NCBI RefSeq assembly: GCF_043196875.1
Contig: NZ_JBEBMX010000004.1
Location: 124,001 to 188,000 of the forward strand
Source of the DNA: Saccharospirillum sp043196875
GTDB taxonomy: Bacteria > Pseudomonadota > Gammaproteobacteria > Pseudomonadales > Natronospirillaceae
Direction: 5' to 3'
DNA length: 64,000 nucleotides
Made by a program: the position numbers and the translations under genes. The notes under the pieces were generated by a model. The model made no database searches and was not told the origin of the DNA. It was given only the letters and a program-made list of their open reading frames with translations. Shown here piece by piece: positions 49,385 through 59,348 of the stretch. Positions within the stretch are counted from its first letter, which is position 1. Every line of letters begins with the position of its first letter.

Positions 49385-52300
49385 TCAGTTCTGGCGCCAG
49401 CGCTGGCCGTCACTGCTGGAGCAGGTTTGCTGTTCGAGCGTGACGCCATTGGCGGTGCCGTCGTTCAGCAAGCCCAGACACAAACCACTCAAGCGCGACT
49501 GCAACTGGAAGTAGCCGTCACCGGTATCGACCGGCAGCCACTGCTGGTTATTGCCGCCGTTGCAGGTCCATTGCTGGACATTGGCGCCGGCGCTCGTGGA
49601 GTTGCCGTCCACGTCCAGACATTTGCCGGAATGCTCGGCGGTCAGCGTCAGGTAACCGGCGCTGGTCGGCGTGGCCTGCCAGCGTTGGTTGGCGTCGTTG
49701 TGACAAGTCCAGAGCAGCACGTCATCACCGTCGGCACTACCGGCGCTTTCCACATCGGCGCAGCGGCCGCTGGATTTCGATTGCAGCCGGCCGGTGCCGA
49801 TTAGCAGTTCGTCCGGTCCTTCAATCTGCAATAAATAGCTGGCCAGTTGCTGGCGTTGTTGCAGCGTTAAGGTATCGGTGCCGCCATGGCTGCTGGAATC
49901 GAGTACGTCTTCCAGTGTGGCGGCCTGGCCGTTGTGCAGGTAGGGCGCTTTGAACCAGAGGCCGAGCAACGACGGTGTGTCGAATCCGACACCCGCCAGC
50001 GATTGCCCACTGCCCTGGCCGGAACTGGCCTGAATGGTGCCGACATCGTGGCGCTGGCCATCGGTGAAATAGTCACCGCTGTGGCAGGAGGCGCAGTTCA
50101 GGCTGTTGAACAGCGCTTCGCCGGCGACACCGTCTGAGGTCAGGCTGCCATCGCTGTTGCGGTACGGGCTGGCCGGTGTTTCCGCGAGCGAAGTGACATA
50201 AGCCGCCAGATCATCAAGGTCGGCATTCAGTCCGGCTTTGGCTGCACCGAGCGGATCGGACGTGGCGGCAAAGTCGGCCGCCGACAGGAAGCCGCTGCCA
50301 CCGAACTCGCCGCGAATGTCGTTTTCGAAATCGTGGATTTCGTCGAAATTCGCCGTCCAGTGCACATTGCCGTCGCGGGTGCCGGCGGCGCCGATCAGGC
50401 TGCGGGTGTTGCGCAGGCCTTCACCTCTGTTGGTGAAGTCCCAGACGCGGCCGTCGGAATCGCCATCGATGTGGCAGGAGGCGCAGGTCAGATAGCCGTC
50501 GAGCGCCATGCGGGTGTCGTCGGCGTTATAGAAGATGCGCTTGCCGTTAAGCACCTGCGCTGACAAGGCTTCGCTGCCGACGGTATCGACCAGCGCCAGT
50601 GACGATGCCAGGAAGTTGGTACCGTCGATCAGACCGCCGGTATCGAACACTTCCACGCTGCGGCCCATAAAGTTGTGCACGTACAGACGGCGGCCATCGT
50701 CGCTGATCGCCAGACCTTTGGGCGCGCGATCGGTGATCAGCTGACCGAGGCTGGAGCCGGCGTAAGCATCGAGCAATTCCACCTTGTTGTTGGCCTGGAG
50801 CGCGACAAATACATAGTCACCGAGCGGTGTGAACACGGCGTCCGTGGCGAGGTTCGAATCGTTGAAATCGAACTGGGCGGCGAAGTCTTCGTCGTGCGTC
50901 GCCAGATCGATTTGCGAGACGATGGTGCGCACCGTGCTCTCGAAGGTCAGGGCTTCACCGCTTAAGAAAGTACCGCGACCGGTGTTCACTTTCTGCGATG
51001 GCACCCAGGCGCGTTCGCCGTCGGGCGAGATGGTGACCGAGGCCAGATAGTTCGGATAACCCTGGGAACGGTCTTCGCCATCGACGGTGCTGGTGTCGTT
51101 TTGCAGCACGATGGTCTCCGCCAGATTGAGGCCAGCGGCACTGACCCGCCAGACTTCACCTTGCGGCTGCACCGGCGAGATAAAGCGCGTCACATAGATG
51201 TTCTGACCATCGGCCGAGACCGCCAGACCGCGCGGCGTTGCGCCGACATCGAGGCTGTCGAGCTGAGCGCCGGTGCCGGTATCGAGCGACAGCAATTCGC
51301 CGCTGGCTTCCAGGCTGACATACAGCGAGGAGCCGGCTGGATTGAACACCACGCCGTAAGGCTGCGAACCGCGCGGCAGATCGACGGTGGTCACCACAGC
51401 GCCGCTGCTGCCATCGAGCACGCTCAGGCTGTCGCTGCCCTGGTTGGCGACCCAGACATTGCCGTTATTGGCGATGGCCAGAGTGCGCGGTTTGTCGCCG
51501 ACGCTGACTTCCCAGTCCACCTGCAAGGTTGCAGCACTGATCGCGGTGACCGTGCCGGCATCGGTATTGGCGGTATAAATCCGGCCGTTGGCCTGAGCGA
51601 TGCTTGAGGCGCGCGTTGGTGCGCTCGCGGTCAGGGTGCGATGCACCGTTTGCAACCGGTTGGCGTTGGCGGTGTTGTTGCTTTCATCACGCACCGTGAC
51701 GATTACCGGATAGTGGCCGGCGTTGGCGTAGCTGTGGCTGGCGGTGGCATCGGTGGAGAAACCGCGGCTGTTGCCATCGCCAAAGTCGAAGGCGTATTCC
51801 AGGGTGCCGTCGCCGCCTTCGCCATCGGCTGCGAACTGCACGCTCTGGCCGGCTTCAACCGCACCGGGCGCGGGCAATTCGACGCTTAATGGCAGCACCA
51901 GCTCATCGAACAAGGCGCGTTGCTCGGTGGCGGAATCAGCGAAGGTGCCGCTGGAAACTTGCGTCCAGCTGTTGCCGTCAGCGCTGACTTCAACGCGGTA
52001 GTTGGCAATGCGGCCGTTGGATCCAGACTGGCGCGGCAGGTAATCGATACCACCGAGCACCTGACCTTCGGCCAGCTTCAGCGTGAGGTGATGCGGATGC
52101 ACCGGATTCGCCGCCTGCCATTCGGTGTGCCAGAAGGTGGCGGGGTTGTTGTCGATAGCGTTAAAGGCGGAACCGTCTTCACCGGCCAGCTCTTCGCTGT
52201 CGACGTCGTAGAGGTCGAGATTGGCCACCGAAATCGCGTTGAGATTGCTATCCAGCACGGTCAGTTCGGCGACCGAGGTCCAGGCCTCGCCGTTGACTTC

Positions 52301-54319
52301 CGAATCGGCAATCAGCTTCACAAAGCATACTTCGTTGCCCACCGCATTACAGCCCTGTACCGGTTGCAGCGCGCTGAATTCGTACAGCGCGGCCCAGGAA
52401 CTTGGCGGCAAGGAGGTGAAGTTGACGCGCATGTATTGGGCGGTGACCGGCGCAAACGTCAGCGTCTGCTGGATGGTGGTTTCCGGGTTGTTGCTGCGAT
52501 CGGCGACCTGGGTCCAACTGCTGCCGTCGCTGGAGACTTCGATCGTGTAGTTGTGTTGCTCGCCACCGAATTCGAAGGTCAGTTGGGCGCCGGAGAACTC
52601 GTGCGGCGTGCCGTAATCGACCTGGAACCATTGCGGCACCGAGCCATCGCTGGCGGTCCAGCGAGTGCTGTAATCGCCGTCGTTACCGTCGCTGGCCGGG
52701 TGACCGGATTGCGTCGTACTGGCGCTGGCCGTGCCGCCGCCAATCGGGCAGTTCTCGCTGCAATCGGCCGAGCCGGAACCGTCGCCGGTGGTAAAGGTTG
52801 AGCTGAAGGCGACATCGGTGGTATTGCCGGACCAGTCGGTAATACCGCCAGCTGGCACGATAACTTCATAGGTGGTGTTGGCCTGCAGGGCGGCATCGGG
52901 CGTGAAGTTAACGATGTCGGCCTGACCGCTGTACTGACCGGCCAGCGGCACACTGCTGCCCTGTTCGCGCACGATGAAGGTGGTGTTATCGAGCGAGCTG
53001 ATCAGCGCATTGTCAGCCAGCGCCAAACCGATACGGCTTTTCAAACCTTGATTGGTCGCGCCATCGCGCGGGCTCACCTGAGTGACGTTGGGACCGGTCG
53101 AATCGGCGGCCGTTTGATGGACGATAAAACCATTGCCACCGCCGTGGTCGTTACCGATATAAACCAGGTTACCGAATACCGACACCTGGCCATGGTCGCT
53201 GCCACCACCGACGCTCAAGGTGCCTGCGCCCTGCAACACCGGATCGGCCGGCGTGCTCATATCGACAACGCTGACGTCTTCCTGATTACCAGAGAAATAA
53301 CGGTCGCCCTGAGTCGCGCAATAGAGCGCCTCATCGATGCGCAGTTCGTTCTTGCTCAGTTCCACAAATTGCGTCGGGTCACTGATATCGACCACCTGCA
53401 TGTAAGCCGGAGTCCCACGGTTGGTGAACATCACCTGGGAGCCGTTAAAACAGATGGCGTAAAAGCGTTGGCCGGGCGAATAGGTTGCCAGCAATTGCGG
53501 TTGCGCCGGGTCGCTGATGTCGATGCTGGCAACGCGGCCATTGGTGTCCATGCTCGACACCACCATATGGTTGCCCATCGCAAAGATCGGCCCGATGCGG
53601 AAACCGCCGAGCAGGGAAATCGGCGTGCGGCTGACGATTTCCAGATTGTTGATGTCGCTGGTGTCGATCACCGTGATGCCCTGGTTGGCATTGGCGACAT
53701 ACAAATACGGCGCTTGCCAGGTCAGTTGCCAGGAGGTGTTGGTGTAATCGCCAGCGGCGATATTGGGAATATCGAAAGCGGTGACGCGCTCTGGTGGCAC
53801 GCCCGGGCCAACGTCGGTGAAGTCCCAGATTTCCACGCCGTAGCCGGTGGGAATGGCGGCGTAATAACGGCCATTCTGAATGGAAAAACCGGTGCCGTGG
53901 TTTTCGCGGAAGTCACCGGTCTCACCTAAAAAGTGCGGATCCTGCTGACCGTTGCTGTAGCCGTTGTAGGCGTTGCCGAAGCTGTAGGTGGAATCGTATT
54001 TGCGCGCCACCTGCGTCGGATTGCGCGGATCGGACACATCCAGCACCAGCCAGCCGCCGGACGAATGGCCGTGGTCGGGCGCGAAAATGCCGACAAAATA
54101 GCCGTTGTACATATAACCCAGATTCAGGCCGAACACGGCCGCCGGGTCGTTGGAATTATCGGGAATACCGAGCGAGCCATCGACCAGCGAAATGCGCTGG
54201 TACAGCTCGCCCGCGTTGTAGTTGAGATTGCCCAGGCCCGGCCCGTTCAGAGCAAAGGCGAATGGCACGGCGGCCAGCGACAGCAGCGTCGCCAACAGCA
54301 TCCTTCTTATTGTTTTCAT
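49385..54319 (-). CDS. Giant secreted mosaic protein: beta-propellers, discoidin, PKD, di-heme cytochrome and ricin-type lectin domains
   Basis: 1644 residues from the ATG at 54319. Signal peptide MLLATLLSLAAVPFAFA. Domains in order: LVIVD-type propeller (~24-410; LVLDVSDPRNPTQVA repeats), Ig-like bacterial domain (~413-510; GATNQGLKSRIGLALADN), two F5/8C discoidin-like domains (~530-650 and ~670-800), PKD (~820-880; YAFDFGDGN), YVTN-type propeller (~900-1270). Then a cytochrome c peroxidase-like part with two CASCH heme motifs (residues ~1279 and ~1409; codons at 50471-50485 and 50081-50095). The last ~130 residues are ricin-B/QxW lectin (NQRWQATPTSAGYLTL; NNQQWLPVDT). Probably an exported redox enzyme with carbohydrate-binding modules. 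The gene is monocistronic and converges on hmuV. Confidence 0.8.
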   Translation of the reverse strand: MKTIRRMLLATLLSLAAVPFAFALNGPGLGNLNYNAGELYQRISLVDGSLGIPDNSNDPAAVFGLNLGYMYNGYFVGIFAPDHGHSSGGWLVLDVSDPRNPTQVARKYDSTYSFGNAYNGYSNGQQDPHFLGETGDFRENHGTGFSIQNGRYYAAIPTGYGVEIWDFTDVGPGVPPERVTAFDIPNIAAGDYTNTSWQLTWQAPYLYVANANQGITVIDTSDINNLEIVSRTPISLLGGFRIGPIFAMGNHMVVSSMDTNGRVASIDISDPAQPQLLATYSPGQRFYAICFNGSQVMFTNRGTPAYMQVVDISDPTQFVELSKNELRIDEALYCATQGDRYFSGNQEDVSVVDMSTPADPVLQGAGTLSVGGGSDHGQVSVFGNLVYIGNDHGGGNGFIVHQTAADSTGPNVTQVSPRDGATNQGLKSRIGLALADNALISSLDNTTFIVREQGSSVPLAGQYSGQADIVNFTPDAALQANTTYEVIVPAGGITDWSGNTTDVAFSSTFTTGDGSGSADCSENCPIGGGTASASTTQSGHPASDGNDGDYSTRWTASDGSVPQWFQVDYGTPHEFSGAQLTFEFGGEQHNYTIEVSSDGSSWTQVADRSNNPETTIQQTLTFAPVTAQYMRVNFTSLPPSSWAALYEFSALQPVQGCNAVGNEVCFVKLIADSEVNGEAWTSVAELTVLDSNLNAISVANLDLYDVDSEELAGEDGSAFNAIDNNPATFWHTEWQAANPVHPHHLTLKLAEGQVLGGIDYLPRQSGSNGRIANYRVEVSADGNSWTQVSSGTFADSATEQRALFDELVLPLSVELPAPGAVEAGQSVQFAADGEGGDGTLEYAFDFGDGNSRGFSTDATASHSYANAGHYPVIVTVRDESNNTANANRLQTVHRTLTASAPTRASSIAQANGRIYTANTDAGTVTAISAATLQVDWEVSVGDKPRTLAIANNGNVWVANQGSDSLSVLDGSSGAVVTTVDLPRGSQPYGVVFNPAGSSLYVSLEASGELLSLDTGTGAQLDSLDVGATPRGLAVSADGQNIYVTRFISPVQPQGEVWRVSAAGLNLAETIVLQNDTSTVDGEDRSQGYPNYLASVTISPDGERAWVPSQKVNTGRGTFLSGEALTFESTVRTIVSQIDLATHDEDFAAQFDFNDSNLATDAVFTPLGDYVFVALQANNKVELLDAYAGSSLGQLITDRAPKGLAISDDGRRLYVHNFMGRSVEVFDTGGLIDGTNFLASSLALVDTVGSEALSAQVLNGKRIFYNADDTRMALDGYLTCASCHIDGDSDGRVWDFTNRGEGLRNTRSLIGAAGTRDGNVHWTANFDEIHDFENDIRGEFGGSGFLSAADFAATSDPLGAAKAGLNADLDDLAAYVTSLAETPASPYRNSDGSLTSDGVAGEALFNSLNCASCHSGDYFTDGQRHDVGTIQASSGQGSGQSLAGVGFDTPSLLGLWFKAPYLHNGQAATLEDVLDSSSHGGTDTLTLQQRQQLASYLLQIEGPDELLIGTGRLQSKSSGRCADVESAGSADGDDVLLWTCHNDANQRWQATPTSAGYLTLTAEHSGKCLDVDGNSTSAGANVQQWTCNGGNNQQWLPVDTGDGYFQLQSRLSGLCLGLLNDGTANGVTLEQQTCSSSDGQRWRQN

Positions 54320-54429
54320 TGTGATCTCCTTGCCGAACGAACGACGCACGGATCGTTCGGACGCACTGTGATTGGCGTAAGACCGGCTGAGTTTTTTGTT
54401 GGGTCAGTCCGGTCAGGTCTGGCTGAAAT

Positions 54430-55380
54430 TCAGGATCGGGCAACCTCCTTAACCGCGCCGGGCTCCTGCCCGTCACTGTTACATTGCGCTTCAGGCAACC
54501 CGCTCCAGGGCACCCGGATATGGAACAGACCGCCGGCTTCGGGCTCGTGGGCGCGCTCAGCATCACTGAGTTCAAACTGGGCGGTGCAGATAAACAGATC
54601 ACGCCGGTCCGGCCCGCCAAAGGTGCAGCGGGTGACTTGGGAAACCGGCAGATGAATGCGCGTGCTCAGCCTGCCATCGGGCGCAAAACGGCTGACGCAA
54701 CCACCGCCCCAGTGACACACCCAGAGCCCGCCCTGATCGTCGCAGCACAGGCCATCGGGTTTGCCTTCGTCCTCGGCGAGGGTGGTGAAAATACGCGCTG
54801 GCCCGAGTTCACCGCTGACCGGGTTCAGGTCGTAGCAGCGCACCTGGCGGTGGAACATATCGACGGCGTAGAGGCGTTTGCCATCCGGGCTGGCGGCGAT
54901 GCCGTTGGCGACGGCAAAACCAGCATCGACAGCGGTGCAATTCAGGTCGGCATCCAGGCGAAAGAGCTCCCCTTTGGGACTCGCTAAATCAGCCTCGCAC
55001 AGGCTGCCGGTCCACAACCGGCCGGCGCGGTCAGCGATGGCATCGTTAAGGCGGATGTCGGTTTGGTAGGCGCAAGGGTCGAGCAGGAAAGCGGTGGTTT
55101 TGAAATCGGCATCGAGCCGGTAAAGGCCACTGCGGCTGGCGGCAATCCAGTCGCCGGCGTCGGTCGGCACCAAAGCGGTGATGCCGATATCGACCTGATG
55201 TTCGCTGTGCCGGCCGCTGGCGGGATGGAAGCGATGGATGCGGTCGCTTTCGATATCGGCCCACACCAGGGTGGCGGATTGGGCGCACCAGATCGGGCTT
55301 TCGCCGATCACATCGGCGCAGGGCAGCACACAGACTGGGGTATCGGAAATTGGATCAGCGAGCGGTTGGGCGAAGGTCAT
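54430..55380 (-). CDS. SMP-30/gluconolactonase/LRE family sugar lactonase
   Basis: 316 residues after a GGAG site. Six-blade propeller with the expected metal residues: Glu in GESPIWCAQSATLVWADIES, Asn in DIRLNDAIADRAGRLWTGSL, Asn/Asp in VANGIAASPDGKRLYAVDMF, and Asp in KPDGLCCDDQGGLWVCHWGG. Such enzymes open sugar-acid lactones in the cytoplasm. It lies downstream of an IclR gene on the same strand, with an inverted repeat in between. Confidence 0.88.
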   Translation of the reverse strand: MTFAQPLADPISDTPVCVLPCADVIGESPIWCAQSATLVWADIESDRIHRFHPASGRHSEHQVDIGITALVPTDAGDWIAASRSGLYRLDADFKTTAFLLDPCAYQTDIRLNDAIADRAGRLWTGSLCEADLASPKGELFRLDADLNCTAVDAGFAVANGIAASPDGKRLYAVDMFHRQVRCYDLNPVSGELGPARIFTTLAEDEGKPDGLCCDDQGGLWVCHWGGGCVSRFAPDGRLSTRIHLPVSQVTRCTFGGPDRRDLFICTAQFELSDAERAHEPEAGGLFHIRVPWSGLPEAQCNSDGQEPGAVKEVARS

Positions 55381-55444
55381 TGAGCGGGCTCCGCAAGGTT
55401 GTTGTTTTTTTAAACAACCTAGCGGGAGCCCGCACCAAAGTCAA

Positions 55445-55471
55445 AATAATGAGACAAATAATCTCATTATT
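55445..55471. promoter_or_regulatory. AT-rich inverted repeat before the lactonase gene
   Basis: AATAATGAG (55445-55453) and CTCATTATT (55463-55471) are perfect 9-bp arms nine bases apart. It could be an IclR operator controlling the lactonase gene, or a weak terminator of iclR (TTTTG follows on the minus strand). Confidence 0.5.
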
Positions 55472-55481
55472 GAAATATATT

Positions 55482-56252
55482 TCAGTTTTTCACGCCATCG
55501 AGCACCTGACCGAGCTCGGTGGCGGCGCGTTGCATGGCCGGAATATGGCTTTTTAACTCGTCCAGCGAGCAGCGAATCACCGGGCCGTGCGCAAACAAGC
55601 AAGCCACCAATTGACCATCGCCGGTGCGCACCGGCACCGAGACCGCCACCATGCCATCGATAAATTCTTCGTTGTCGGTGCCAAAGCCTTGCGCCCGGAT
55701 GCGTTCGAGTTCCGTGGCCAGTTCGCTCGGGTCGGTCACGGTATTGCGCGCCCGCTTATCCAGCGGCAGGTTGCGAATGACCCGCTCGCGCACGGCTTTG
55801 GGCAACAGCGCCAGATACAGTTTGCCACTGGCGGTACACCAGATCGGCACTTCGCTGCCTACCGGCAAATGCACCTGTAACGGCCAGTTGGCCTGAACGC
55901 GATCGTAATACAGCATGTCGGTGCCATTAGGGATGGAAATGCCGCAGGTTTCGTCCACTTCCCGCGCCAAGCCTTGCAGAATCGCCTGACGCTGAATTTT
56001 CACCTCGTTGCTGCTGAGCACACCCAAGGCCACTTCCTGCAACGCCGACCCGGGCACCACATTGCCTTTGAGATTGATCTGCAAAAAACCCGCTTCTTCC
56101 ATCTGCTGCACCAGACGATGCACCGTGGCTTTGGGAATATCGAGTTCGTCGATCAGGCTCGGCAAGGAAGCACCGCGTTCGGCCAGACTGACGGTTTTAA
56201 GGATGTCGAGCACACGCAGGATGGAAGAGCCTTTTTCGCGGCGTTGGGTCAT
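55482..56252 (-). CDS. IclR family transcriptional regulator
   Basis: 256 residues. N-terminal winged helix (SSILRVLDILKTVSLAERGA; LDIPKATVHRLVQQMEEAGF). C-terminal effector domain with DETCGISIPNGTDMLYYDRV, IWCTASGKLYLALLP and GTDNEEFIDGMVAVSVPV. IclR proteins usually control catabolic genes for small acids or sugars. It probably regulates the surrounding cluster. Confidence 0.92.
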   Translation of the reverse strand: MTQRREKGSSILRVLDILKTVSLAERGASLPSLIDELDIPKATVHRLVQQMEEAGFLQINLKGNVVPGSALQEVALGVLSSNEVKIQRQAILQGLAREVDETCGISIPNGTDMLYYDRVQANWPLQVHLPVGSEVPIWCTASGKLYLALLPKAVRERVIRNLPLDKRARNTVTDPSELATELERIRAQGFGTDNEEFIDGMVAVSVPVRTGDGQLVACLFAHGPVIRCSLDELKSHIPAMQRAATELGQVLDGVKN

Positions 56253-56485
56253 GGATGGGGTGGGCTCCGTGCCGGTGGTGGAAGTTGGGGACTATATCAC
56301 GTCATTTTTAGGCAGGTCTTGAGGCGCAATAAAAACCACTGGAAGTAGCGGCGTTCTTAGCAAGATACTTATGTGGGAAAACAGGCGCATCCCTGCGCCC
56401 AAACTTCATCCCTGCTCCGCTCTAAAGGCGGTTTTCAGACAGGCAGTCATTGGCCGAAGCCGTCTTGCATCGCACTCGAAAATAA

Positions 56486-57991
56486 TTACTTCATCGTCGG
56501 CATCACAAACTCGGCCGGTGCCGCGACCTCGCTGTCGGGCCAGCGCGTGGTGATGGTTTTCATGCGCGTGAAGAAACGCACGCCGTCCGGGCCGTGCATA
56601 TGCAGCGGGCCGAACAGGGAACGCTTCCAGCCGCCGAAGCAGTGATAAGCCATGGGCACCGGAATCGGTACATTGACGCCGATCATGCCGACCTGAACTT
56701 CCTCGCCGAAGCGACGCGCGGCCTGGCCATCGCGCGTGAAAATAGCAGTGCCGTTGCCGTATTCGTGAGCGTTGATTAATTGCACCGCGCTGTCGAAATC
56801 GGGCACGCGCACCACACATAAAACCGGGCCGAAAATTTCTTCGCGGTAGATGGTCATCTTGGGTTGAACGTGATCGAACAGACAGCCGCCGATAAAGAAG
56901 CCATCTTCGTGGCCGGCGACTGTTAAATCGCGTCCATCGACAACCAACTGCGCGCCCTGCTCCGCGCCGCTATCGACATAAGAGCGCACCTTGTCGCGAT
57001 GCTCGCGGGTGATCAGCGGGCCCATATCGTTTTCGGTTTTTACACCGTAACCGGCGCCAATTTTCAGCGCCTCGACGCGGGGTTTGAGTTGCTCAACCAG
57101 CGCATCGCCGACGGCGTCGGTTACCGCCACCGCCACCGAAATCGCCATGCAGCGTTCACCGGCGGCACCGTAAGCCGCGCCCATCAAAGCGCTGACCGCG
57201 CCATCGAGATCGGCATCGGGCATCACCACCAGATGATTTTTCGCGCCGCCCAAGGCCTGGGCGCGTTTGCCGTGGGCGCTGGCGGTTTGATAAATGTATT
57301 CGGCGATGGGCGTGGAGCCGACAAAGCTGACCGCCTGGACGCGTTCATCAGTGAGCAAGGTATCGACGGCTTCTTTATCGCCATTGATCACATTAAAAAC
57401 GCCATCCGGCAAGCCGGCTTCGCGCAACAATTCGGCCAGACGCAGCGCCACCGACGGATCTTTCTCCGAGGGTTTCAGCACAAAAGTATTACCGGCGGCG
57501 AGCGCTATGGGGAACATCCACATCGGCACCATGGCCGGGAAATTAAAGGGCGAAATACCGACGCAAACGCCAAGCGGCATCATCTGGCTGTGGGTATCGA
57601 CACCGGTGCCGACGTTGCGGCTGTATTCACCTTTTTGCGCATGCGGCATACCGCTGGCGAATTCGACCACTTCCTTGCCGCGCGTTAATTCACCGCGCGC
57701 ATCCGACAACACCTTGCCGTGCTCGCGGCTGATCAGTTCGGCCAGTTCGTCTTCGTGTTCTTCAAGCAAAGCTTTAAAACGAAACAGGACGCGTGCGCGG
57801 GTTAAGGCCGCGGCCGTGGACCAGGCAGGAAAAGCCGCCTGGGCAGCAGCGATGGCCTGGCGGGTGTCGTCGGCCGACGCCAGTTGCACCCGCGACTGAA
57901 CCTGGCCCGTCGCCGGATCATAAACGTCGGCGTAGCGTTCACTGGCGCCACTAACGCGTGCGTTATTAATAAAGTGTTCGATGGTTTTCAT
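56486..57991 (-). CDS. mmsA: CoA-acylating methylmalonate-semialdehyde dehydrogenase
   Basis: 501 residues, typical length. MPLGVCVGISPFNFPAMVPM, LKPSEKDPSVALRLAELL, VSFVGSTPIAEYIYQTAS, and the catalytic Cys in AAGERCMAISVAV. The N terminus IEHFINNARVSGASERYADV fits MmsA/IolA. It turns (methyl)malonate semialdehyde into propionyl- or acetyl-CoA and CO2 using NAD+ and CoA. Nine bases separate it from the alcohol dehydrogenase gene upstream, so they are co-transcribed. Confidence 0.92.
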   Translation of the reverse strand: MKTIEHFINNARVSGASERYADVYDPATGQVQSRVQLASADDTRQAIAAAQAAFPAWSTAAALTRARVLFRFKALLEEHEDELAELISREHGKVLSDARGELTRGKEVVEFASGMPHAQKGEYSRNVGTGVDTHSQMMPLGVCVGISPFNFPAMVPMWMFPIALAAGNTFVLKPSEKDPSVALRLAELLREAGLPDGVFNVINGDKEAVDTLLTDERVQAVSFVGSTPIAEYIYQTASAHGKRAQALGGAKNHLVVMPDADLDGAVSALMGAAYGAAGERCMAISVAVAVTDAVGDALVEQLKPRVEALKIGAGYGVKTENDMGPLITREHRDKVRSYVDSGAEQGAQLVVDGRDLTVAGHEDGFFIGGCLFDHVQPKMTIYREEIFGPVLCVVRVPDFDSAVQLINAHEYGNGTAIFTRDGQAARRFGEEVQVGMIGVNVPIPVPMAYHCFGGWKRSLFGPLHMHGPDGVRFFTRMKTITTRWPDSEVAAPAEFVMPTMK

Positions 57992-58000
57992 GGTGATTCC

Positions 58001-59167
58001 TTAAGCCTGATTCCAAACTTTTTTATAGAGCGTGACGATTTCGTCAGCCGTCGGTACACGCGGATTATTACCCGGCGAACCCGACGCCAATGCCTGCTCG
58101 GCCATCAATTCCAGCTTGCCGAAAAAGTCGCCTTCCCCAATGCCAAAACCAGCCGGCGTTGGCACTTTTAATTCGTCGTTCAATGCTTTTAATTCAACCA
58201 GCAATTTGGCGTTGGCGGCGGCATCGCTATCGCTTGCGGTGGCAATGCCCATGGTGCGTGCGCAGGTGGCGTAACGCGCTTCGGCAGCCGGGAGCGACCA
58301 CTCAGTAATGGCCGGCAACAGCATGGCGTTGCTCAAACCGTGCGGCACATGAAAGTGCGCACCGATTGGCCGGCTCATGCCGTGCACCAAGGCAACCGAG
58401 GCGTTGGAAAAGGCCACGCCCGCAAGAGTCGCGCCAAGCATCATGGCTTCGCGCGCGGGCTTGTCGTCGGGGTGGTGATAGACGCGGCGCAGATTCGGCG
58501 CAATCAATTCGATGGCCGCGAGCGCCTGCTGGTCACTGAACTGATTCGCCTTCTGACTGACGTAAGCTTCGATGCCATGGGTCAGCGCGTCGATGCCTGT
58601 ATCGGCAGTCACCCGCGCTGGCGCCGTCATCGATAATTCGTAATCGATCACCGCCGCGACCGGCATAAAACCCAATCCCATGCAGAGCATTTTTTCGTCG
58701 GTTTTGGCATCGGTAATGATGGTGACGCGGGTCGCTTCTGAGCCGGTACCGGCGGTGGTGGGAATGGCGATCACCGGCAGGCCGGCTTCATCGACGATGC
58801 GCGGCACCTTGTAATCGGCCATCTGGCCACCGTGCTTACCGAGAATGGCGATGGCCTTGGCGCTGTCGATGGCCGAGCCGCCGCCGAGGGCGATCAATGC
58901 ATCGAAATCACCGGCCTTGACCTGTTCGACGGCGGGTAACAATGAATCCTCGGTCGGCTCGGCCATGGTGTCGGCAAACACTGCGCTGTGAATGCTGGCC
59001 GTCGCCAGGATGTCTTGCAGGCGTGCCGCGTGGCCGAGCTGCACCATAATCGGATCGGTGATCAGCAGCGGTTTTTTGCAGCCCAGCGTCTGCAACAAGG
59101 CCGGCACCTGTTGCACTGCGCCGGCGCCGGTTTCCATCAGTCGGGGTAGAACGATTCTATGAGTCAT
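58001..59167 (-). CDS. Iron-containing alcohol dehydrogenase (group III)
   Basis: 388 residues from the ATG at 59167. The nucleotide-binding loop is LIALGGGSAIDSAKAIAILG, then IPTTAGTGSEATRVTIIT. Metal ligands are expected in DTGIDALTHGIEAYVS and in ALVHGMSRPIGAHFHVPHGL (several His). It oxidises primary alcohols or semialdehyde precursors (or reduces the aldehydes). Paired with MmsA it would suit a 3-hydroxyacid or diol route, i.e. alcohol to semialdehyde to acyl-CoA. Confidence 0.92.
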   Translation of the reverse strand: MTHRIVLPRLMETGAGAVQQVPALLQTLGCKKPLLITDPIMVQLGHAARLQDILATASIHSAVFADTMAEPTEDSLLPAVEQVKAGDFDALIALGGGSAIDSAKAIAILGKHGGQMADYKVPRIVDEAGLPVIAIPTTAGTGSEATRVTIITDAKTDEKMLCMGLGFMPVAAVIDYELSMTAPARVTADTGIDALTHGIEAYVSQKANQFSDQQALAAIELIAPNLRRVYHHPDDKPAREAMMLGATLAGVAFSNASVALVHGMSRPIGAHFHVPHGLSNAMLLPAITEWSLPAAEARYATCARTMGIATASDSDAAANAKLLVELKALNDELKVPTPAGFGIGEGDFFGKLELMAEQALASGSPGNNPRVPTADEIVTLYKKVWNQA

Positions 59168-59239
59168 GTCGGACCCTCCTTGCCGCCGGCGGACCGGCAT
59201 CTGTTGGGCGGCTCAGGCGCCGCTCTCGCTGTTATCTGG

Positions 59240-59258
59240 TCAATATAATTTATATTGA
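59240..59258. promoter_or_regulatory. Perfect 19-bp palindrome before the Fe-ADH/mmsA genes
   Basis: TCAATATAATTTATATTGA (9-bp arms, one-base centre) lies 73 bases before the dehydrogenase start. Strong candidate operator; the cognate regulator is unknown (the IclR protein is one option). Confidence 0.6.
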
Positions 59259-59307
59259 GACTTTTTGTACCGTTTTTACAAATTTAAATTTTAAGCCGCA
59301 CAAAGCC

Positions 59308-59330
59308 GACCCGGTGCCTGTTACCGGGTC
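59308..59330 (-). terminator. Hairpin after the FGGY kinase gene
   Basis: GACCCGGT (59308-59315) and ACCGGGTC (59323-59330) are perfect 8-bp arms with a seven-base loop. No immediate T-run follows on the minus strand, so termination strength is doubtful. Confidence 0.45.
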
Positions 59331-59348
59331 AGCAGGGTTCACGGGGAA

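Noticed and set aside
49500..54000. Many long plus-strand frames opposite the 1644-residue gene
   Set aside because: They are antisense shadows of a GC-rich gene, without ribosome sites or recognisable domains.
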